A stretch of DNA of 43,878 nt, taken from assembly GCA_034002865.1 (NCBI GenBank), contig JAVEZR010000006.1:1-43878 (forward strand), written 5' to 3'. The translations under genes were made by a program, and so were the position numbers. Below the pieces are notes generated by a model. That model saw nothing but the letters and a program-made list of their open reading frames with translations. It had not been told where the DNA came from and searched no databases. Positions 39,633 to 43,878 of this stretch are shown here, one piece after another. Numbering within the stretch: the first letter of the stretch is position 1; each line of letters starts with the position of its first letter. The stretch comes from UBA5209 sp034002865. GTDB taxonomy: Bacteria > Patescibacteriota > Dojkabacteria > SC72.

Positions 39633-42005
39633 ATGATTAAAACATTTCTTTCAGATTTTGAAAAGATATTTGTACTTCCTAAGTTACAAGAGAACTCTTT
39701 ACTTGCAATACCTAATCAGTATGAGGAGTTTGTAGCAGAATTAATAGGGTTAAAACTTAAAAGAGGGGTATGTATACTACCTTTTGATGATGATTTAGAA
39801 CCACAGTTTAGAACACTCTCTGTGGGGGACACCTGGGATATCTCAATATATATCTCTTTGGGCTATGTAAATGTAGAAAGGGTGTGGAGTAGTGGTGAGA
39901 TATCAATTTTAGGAGAGACAATCCTCATATGGCCATACAGCTCTAAAGATATTCTTAGAATTACACTATTAGGTAATACTGTAGAGAGTATAGATGTATT
40001 AAATCCAGAGGATAGGAGGAAGATTAAGTCTGCATATTCAGTAAGAATATTTAACAGTGAACAAGATGTTGTAGTTGCTAATGAGAGTGCTAAAGATCTT
40101 TTAGTTTTAAAAAGTACGGCCAATCTTTTTGAGAAGGATGATTGTATTGATATTGGTATTAACAATCTTCCGAATTTAAGTATATATAAAGAGTCTAAAT
40201 CTAGTATTAATATCTTAGAGGATTACAGAAAGAGGGGCTACGAGATATGGTATCTTTCTAAAGATTTGTTTAAATATGAATCTAAAGTAGAGGGTATAGA
40301 TAGGGTATATGAGATAGATAGTAGTGTAGAAGACTCTATTCCAAGAGGTTTTGTATATGAGAAGGGCAAGGTAGTACTTTTAACAGATAGGGAGCTTTTG
40401 GGAGAGTTAGATTTGAGTGTATATCAGAAGGACAAGAAAATTGATCCTTCATCTTTAGACTTACTTAAGAAAATAGTCCCGGGGGATTTTGTTGTACATG
40501 AGGATCACGGTATAGGGAAATTCTTGGGTACTTTACAAAAAGATGACGTTACATATATAGAGATAGGGTATGCAGGAAATGATAGATTGTATGTACCACT
40601 AAGTGCTTCTCAAAAAGTTATGAAATATATCAGCAGTGGTAAGTTTCAACCAAGGCTTACCGGTTTAAATAGTGGATTGTGGAATAGGATTGCTAGTAAG
40701 GCAAGGGAGGATGTTGAAAATATTGCTAAAGAGCTTTTACAAATATATGCCCTTAGGGAGATATCTAAGGGTATTACAATATTAAAGAGTGATGAGCAGA
40801 TAGATGAGTATTGGAAGTTTGCTAATGATTTTGAATTTACTGATACAGAGGATCAATATATCGCTACCAAAAATATTGCAGAGGATTTTAAAAGAGGTAG
40901 ACCAATGGATAGGCTTCTTGTTGGTGATGTAGGTTTTGGTAAAACAGAGATTGCCATGAGGGCTGCCTTTGCTGCAGTTAACAGCGGTTTACAAGTTGCA
41001 CTACTTGCTCCTACTACAATACTTGCGAATCAGCATGTAAGAGTTTTTAGAGAGAGATTTAAAAAATATCCATTTAATATACAGGTAATATCTAGATTCC
41101 AAACAGCTAAAGAGAGAGATGATATTGTAAAAGGTGTTAATGATGGAAAGATAGATATATTGATAGGGACTCATAGCATACTTTCAAAAGATATTAAGTT
41201 TAAGAATTTAGGATTACTCGTAGTAGATGAGGAACAGAAATTTGGAGTAAAGCAGAAAGAGAAGCTAAAGAGCAGTAGGGTAGATACACATGTCCTCTCT
41301 ATGACAGCAACTCCAATACCTAGAACATTAAATATGTCTTTAATGGGTGTAAGAGATATCTCCATTCTTGCGATTGCTCCATCTGGTAGGAAAGAGATAT
41401 TAAATGAATTCTCATCTTTTGATCTTAAGAAAGTAAAGGGATGCATTACAAGGGAGCTAGATAGGGGTGGGCAGATATATTACCTGCATAACAGTATAGA
41501 TAGTATATATACCGTAGAACAAAATATTAGGAAGATGATACCTGATATTAAAATGGAGGTAGCACATGGTAGATTGTCTGGTGACAGGTTAATTAGGGTA
41601 ATGGATAGCTTCCTTAATGGTGAAATTGATATATTACTTTGTACAACAATAATAGAGAATGGCTTAGATATTTCTAATGCAAATACCTTAATCGTAGATG
41701 ATGTAAACAGGTTAGGATTGTCTCAGATGTACCAAATTCGAGGAAGAGTAGGTAGGGGTAACAAGCAAGCGTATGCATGTTTCTTCTATGAATCCCTTAA
41801 GGGTGATAGTGCTCTTCGCCTTGAAGCTATAAGGGAATCTCAAGCACTGGGTTCTGGCTTTGTTCTCTCAAATAGAGATTTAGAGATAAGGGGAGCAGGA
41901 GATATTTTGGGTAAGAAACAGAGTGGAACAATTAACTCAATTGGTTACGGTTTGTATACACAGCTTCTTAAGGAGGCTGTCGATAGATTAAAAGGTAATA
42001 GCTAA
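39633..42005 (+). CDS. mfd: Transcription-repair coupling factor Mfd, shortened
   Basis: 790 residues against the usual about 1100-1180. The N-terminal part is reduced: remnants of the UvrB-homology region (LGYVNVERVWSSGEISILG, about 76-125) and a D3-like stretch (about 190-262) remain. The RNA-polymerase-interaction domain is clear (VPGDFVVHEDHGIGKFLGT, 282-300). The translocase has GDVGFGKTE (431-439), DEEQ (532-535) and LSMTATPIPRTLN. The protein ends just after GYGLYTQLLKEAV and lacks the C-terminal D7 (TRCF) autoinhibitory domain. It would still displace stalled polymerase. Confidence 0.94.
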   Translation: MIKTFLSDFEKIFVLPKLQENSLLAIPNQYEEFVAELIGLKLKRGVCILPFDDDLEPQFRTLSVGDTWDISIYISLGYVNVERVWSSGEISILGETILIWPYSSKDILRITLLGNTVESIDVLNPEDRRKIKSAYSVRIFNSEQDVVVANESAKDLLVLKSTANLFEKDDCIDIGINNLPNLSIYKESKSSINILEDYRKRGYEIWYLSKDLFKYESKVEGIDRVYEIDSSVEDSIPRGFVYEKGKVVLLTDRELLGELDLSVYQKDKKIDPSSLDLLKKIVPGDFVVHEDHGIGKFLGTLQKDDVTYIEIGYAGNDRLYVPLSASQKVMKYISSGKFQPRLTGLNSGLWNRIASKAREDVENIAKELLQIYALREISKGITILKSDEQIDEYWKFANDFEFTDTEDQYIATKNIAEDFKRGRPMDRLLVGDVGFGKTEIAMRAAFAAVNSGLQVALLAPTTILANQHVRVFRERFKKYPFNIQVISRFQTAKERDDIVKGVNDGKIDILIGTHSILSKDIKFKNLGLLVVDEEQKFGVKQKEKLKSSRVDTHVLSMTATPIPRTLNMSLMGVRDISILAIAPSGRKEILNEFSSFDLKKVKGCITRELDRGGQIYYLHNSIDSIYTVEQNIRKMIPDIKMEVAHGRLSGDRLIRVMDSFLNGEIDILLCTTIIENGLDISNANTLIVDDVNRLGLSQMYQIRGRVGRGNKQAYACFFYESLKGDSALRLEAIRESQALGSGFVLSNRDLEIRGAGDILGKKQSGTINSIGYGLYTQLLKEAVDRLKGNS

Positions 42006-42036
42006 GAGAGCTTCTGGGTGTACAAATAATTTTCAC

Positions 42037-42065
42037 TTGTCCCAACTTCCCTACTGGTTTAATAT
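42037..42065 (+). promoter_or_regulatory. Promoter of dnaX
   Basis: TTGTCC (42037-42042), 17 bp, TAATAT (42060-42065). The predicted start near 42072 leaves a 2-nt leader before ATG 42074. Confidence 0.5.
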
Positions 42066-42073
42066 GTACCACT

Positions 42074-43678
42074 ATGTCCACTGTCCTGTATAGAAAATAT
42101 AGATCCCAGAACTTCGACGAACTTGTTGGTCAGGATCAGATAACCAAAATTTTAAAGAATGCAGTTAAAAGTAATCAACTTTCTCATGCATACCTTTTCG
42201 TAGGCTCTCGTGGTACTGGTAAAACTAGTACTGCAAGAATATTAGCTAAGGCAGTAAACTGTGAACACTCTGGTAAAGATGGTAATCCATGTAATAAGTG
42301 TGGGATTTGTAAATCTATCAGCAATGGTAACTTCTTAGACTTAATTGAAATAGATGCTGCATCTAATAGGGGTATTGATCAGATTAGGGAGCTTAAGGAA
42401 AGAATAGAGTTCTCTCCCTCTGAGGGACGTTTTAAAGTCTACATCATCGATGAGGTGCATATGTTGACTAATGAGGCATTCAACGCCCTCCTTAAGACTC
42501 TAGAGGAGCCTCCTGCACACATAATCTTCATACTAGCAACTACAGAGGCTCATAAATTACCAGCAACCATACTCTCTCGCTGTCAAAGATATGATTTTAG
42601 ACTTGGTAGTGATGATCAGATAAGGGATATGCTTAAAGATATTGCAAAGAAAGAGAAACTAAAAGTAGAAGATGGCGCTATGGATATTCTTGTAAGAAAT
42701 GCTAGAGGTAGTTACCGTGATGCTCTTTCTCTTCTGGATGTAGTCTTTAATGGTCAGCCTAAGAGTGGTAACAGTAAAGAGATTACAGAGTCAGAGGTAA
42801 GAGAGATATTGGGTATACCTGAGATAAATATGGTGAATGATCTAATAGGTAGCTTACTTAAAGGGGATGCTAAGGGTAGCTTGGAGAGTATAAAGGAGTT
42901 AGAGATTAAGGGTATTAATCTCTCTCAGTTTGTATCATATGTTTTAGAGATACTAAGGGAGGTATTGGTTGCTAAACTTTCTGATATTGAATTAAAGGAG
43001 TATACATTTTCAAAGGATTTAGATTTAAAAACCTTAATGTCCCTTATTACCTCTTTCATTAATACCGAAAGAGAGCTAAAGAGTACCTCTAATCAGATAC
43101 TGATTCTTCAGATGTTAATACCACAGTTTTGTAATGAAAATATCTCTACTAAAGAAGTAGTAGAAAAAGAAGAGGTAAAAGAGAAGAAAGAAGAAAAGAG
43201 CAAGAAGAGCGGTATGATATTAGAAAAAAAGAGCGAGGAGGTAGAGGTGGTGTGTTCTGATGCTGGTTTACTTAATATTGAGGATATTCAAAAGAATTGG
43301 CAAGCTATTGTTGCAAAGATTAAACCTCAAAATACAACGCTTTCTGCATTTTTAAATGTATCTAAAGCTATAGATATTAAGGGAGATGTGCTTAATATTG
43401 AAGTACCATTTAAATTCTACAAAGATCAGATAGAGGGATACTCTAGTAAGCAGATTATCTGTAATACCATTACAGACGTTGTTGGTGTTAGCTGTAGGGT
43501 AAGCTGTACAGTAAATGAGAGTGTAAAACCTAAATTACAATCCTCTGCAGATGTTGTTCTAAAGAATGTCCCCGTTATCGAAAAGAAAAAAGAGGAGAAA
43601 AAAGATGAGGGTAAGAAGTTTGATTTTCCTAAAAAGAAACTAGGAGAAGAGGTAGAAGCAATATTCGCTGGTATGTAA
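42074..43678 (+). CDS. dnaX: DNA polymerase III subunit gamma/tau
   Basis: A 534-residue clamp-loader ATPase: GSRGTGKTS (44-52), a four-cysteine zinc module (CEHSGKDGNPCNKCGIC), Walker B IIDEVHML and sensor SRCQRYDFR. Domain III follows; the C-terminus has lysine/glutamate-rich linkers and a compact domain (about 405-490, IQKNWQAIVAKIKPQNTTLS) like the tau domain that binds polymerase. No slippery frameshift site for gamma is obvious. Followed by ybaB, the common order. Confidence 0.97.
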   Translation: MSTVLYRKYRSQNFDELVGQDQITKILKNAVKSNQLSHAYLFVGSRGTGKTSTARILAKAVNCEHSGKDGNPCNKCGICKSISNGNFLDLIEIDAASNRGIDQIRELKERIEFSPSEGRFKVYIIDEVHMLTNEAFNALLKTLEEPPAHIIFILATTEAHKLPATILSRCQRYDFRLGSDDQIRDMLKDIAKKEKLKVEDGAMDILVRNARGSYRDALSLLDVVFNGQPKSGNSKEITESEVREILGIPEINMVNDLIGSLLKGDAKGSLESIKELEIKGINLSQFVSYVLEILREVLVAKLSDIELKEYTFSKDLDLKTLMSLITSFINTERELKSTSNQILILQMLIPQFCNENISTKEVVEKEEVKEKKEEKSKKSGMILEKKSEEVEVVCSDAGLLNIEDIQKNWQAIVAKIKPQNTTLSAFLNVSKAIDIKGDVLNIEVPFKFYKDQIEGYSSKQIICNTITDVVGVSCRVSCTVNESVKPKLQSSADVVLKNVPVIEKKKEEKKDEGKKFDFPKKKLGEEVEAIFAGM

Positions 43679-43732
43679 GAACTTCTTTTTGAGGTATAAT
43701 TCAGTACTAATTAATTTGTATATATTTTAGAT

Positions 43733-43878
43733 ATGTTAAATCCTGTTGAGATAATAAAGATGCAGCAAGAGGCTAAGAAGATGCAAAATAAAATGAGAGA
43801 GAAAAAGATTAGTGGTGAATCTAAGGATGGAATGCTTAAACTTTTCATGAATGGAGCCCAGGAGTTTGAAGATATTTG
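43733..43878 (+). CDS. ybaB: YbaB/EbfC nucleoid-associated protein (3' partial)
   Basis: The first 48 codons are present before the window ends. The start MLNPVEIIKMQQEAKKMQNK and the segment GMLKLFMNGAQEFEDI match the YbaB helix and first strand. YbaB binds DNA as a dimer. It follows dnaX, where recR usually comes next. TATAAT (43695-43700) predicts its own transcript with a leader of about 26 nt. Confidence 0.88.
   Translation, partial: MLNPVEIIKMQQEAKKMQNKMREKKISGESKDGMLKLFMNGAQEFEDI

Noticed and set aside
1..43878. UGA recoded as an amino acid in this genome
   Set aside because: No conserved gene contains an in-frame TGA, so the window shows absence of UGA rather than recoding.
1..43878. 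CRISPR arrays, insertion sequences or prophage genes
   Set aside because: No regularly spaced repeats, transposase or phage structural genes were seen; the content is core and CPR-type accessory genes.

Overview
The window is a densely packed, AT-rich bacterial chromosome segment with 46 protein genes, five tRNA genes and one candidate structured RNA. Features point to a Candidate Phyla Radiation (Patescibacteria) genome, possibly near Dojkabacteria/WS6 or Microgenomates. These are very short intergenic gaps, strong AGA/TTA codon preference, few Shine-Dalgarno sites, a PEGA-domain membrane protein, shortened repair proteins and unusually extended translation proteins. The phylum is an inference. 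All 45 genes whose 3' end lies in the window stop with TAA (31) or TAG (14). None uses TGA.

Layout. 1-4.8 kb: the 3' end of an archaeal-type prolyl-tRNA synthetase, small unknown genes, uvrA and tRNA-Arg. 4.8-8.1 kb: a membrane glycosyltransferase convergent with a PEGA protein. 8.1-16.1 kb: the most unusual region. An MreB paralogue with an altered phosphate-2 loop is followed by a DUF1704 (MATCAP-like) metallopeptidase. These converge exactly on a five-gene minus-strand operon encoding a 7TM protein, an ATP-grasp ligase fused to a RimB-type retropepsin, two cyanophycin-synthetase-like ATP-grasp enzymes and a divergent RimK-like ATP-grasp enzyme. 16.2-22.4 kb: rpmG, tRNA-Trp, secE, nusG, rplK, rplA, then rplJ and rplL, preceded by tRNA-Thr, tRNA-Tyr and tRNA-Thr. 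This is a broken remnant of the classical Thr-Tyr-Gly-Thr-tuf-Trp-secE-nusG-rpl order. A structured RNA candidate lies next to the tRNAs. 22.4-27.8 kb: a site-2 protease, rpmB and the mreB-mreC-mreD-PBP2 elongation operon. 27.9-34.8 kb: topA, radC, an unknown gene, and rpsB-tsf-frr-rseP. 34.8-39.6 kb: a surface protein, then rpsU-yqeY-ybeY-pth and a YdjM-like membrane protein. 39.6-43.9 kb: a shortened mfd, dnaX and the start of ybaB.

Two themes stand out. First, the 8-16 kb region combines ATP-grasp amino-acid ligases (the fold of tubulin-tyrosine ligases), a retropepsin and a MATCAP-like carboxypeptidase candidate next to an actin-like filament gene. This looks like a write-and-erase peptide-tagging system whose substrate is unknown. 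Second, promoters follow a recurrent extended -10 pattern (TGATATAAT and close variants) placed so that the predicted transcription start falls 0-4 nt before the start codon in at least eight genes, implying many leaderless mRNAs.

No gene-free stretch exceeds 300 bp. The largest gaps are 555-812 (possible structured leader), 17238-17452 (rplJ promoter and a perfect three-way palindrome) and 22196-22415 (structured RNA candidate).
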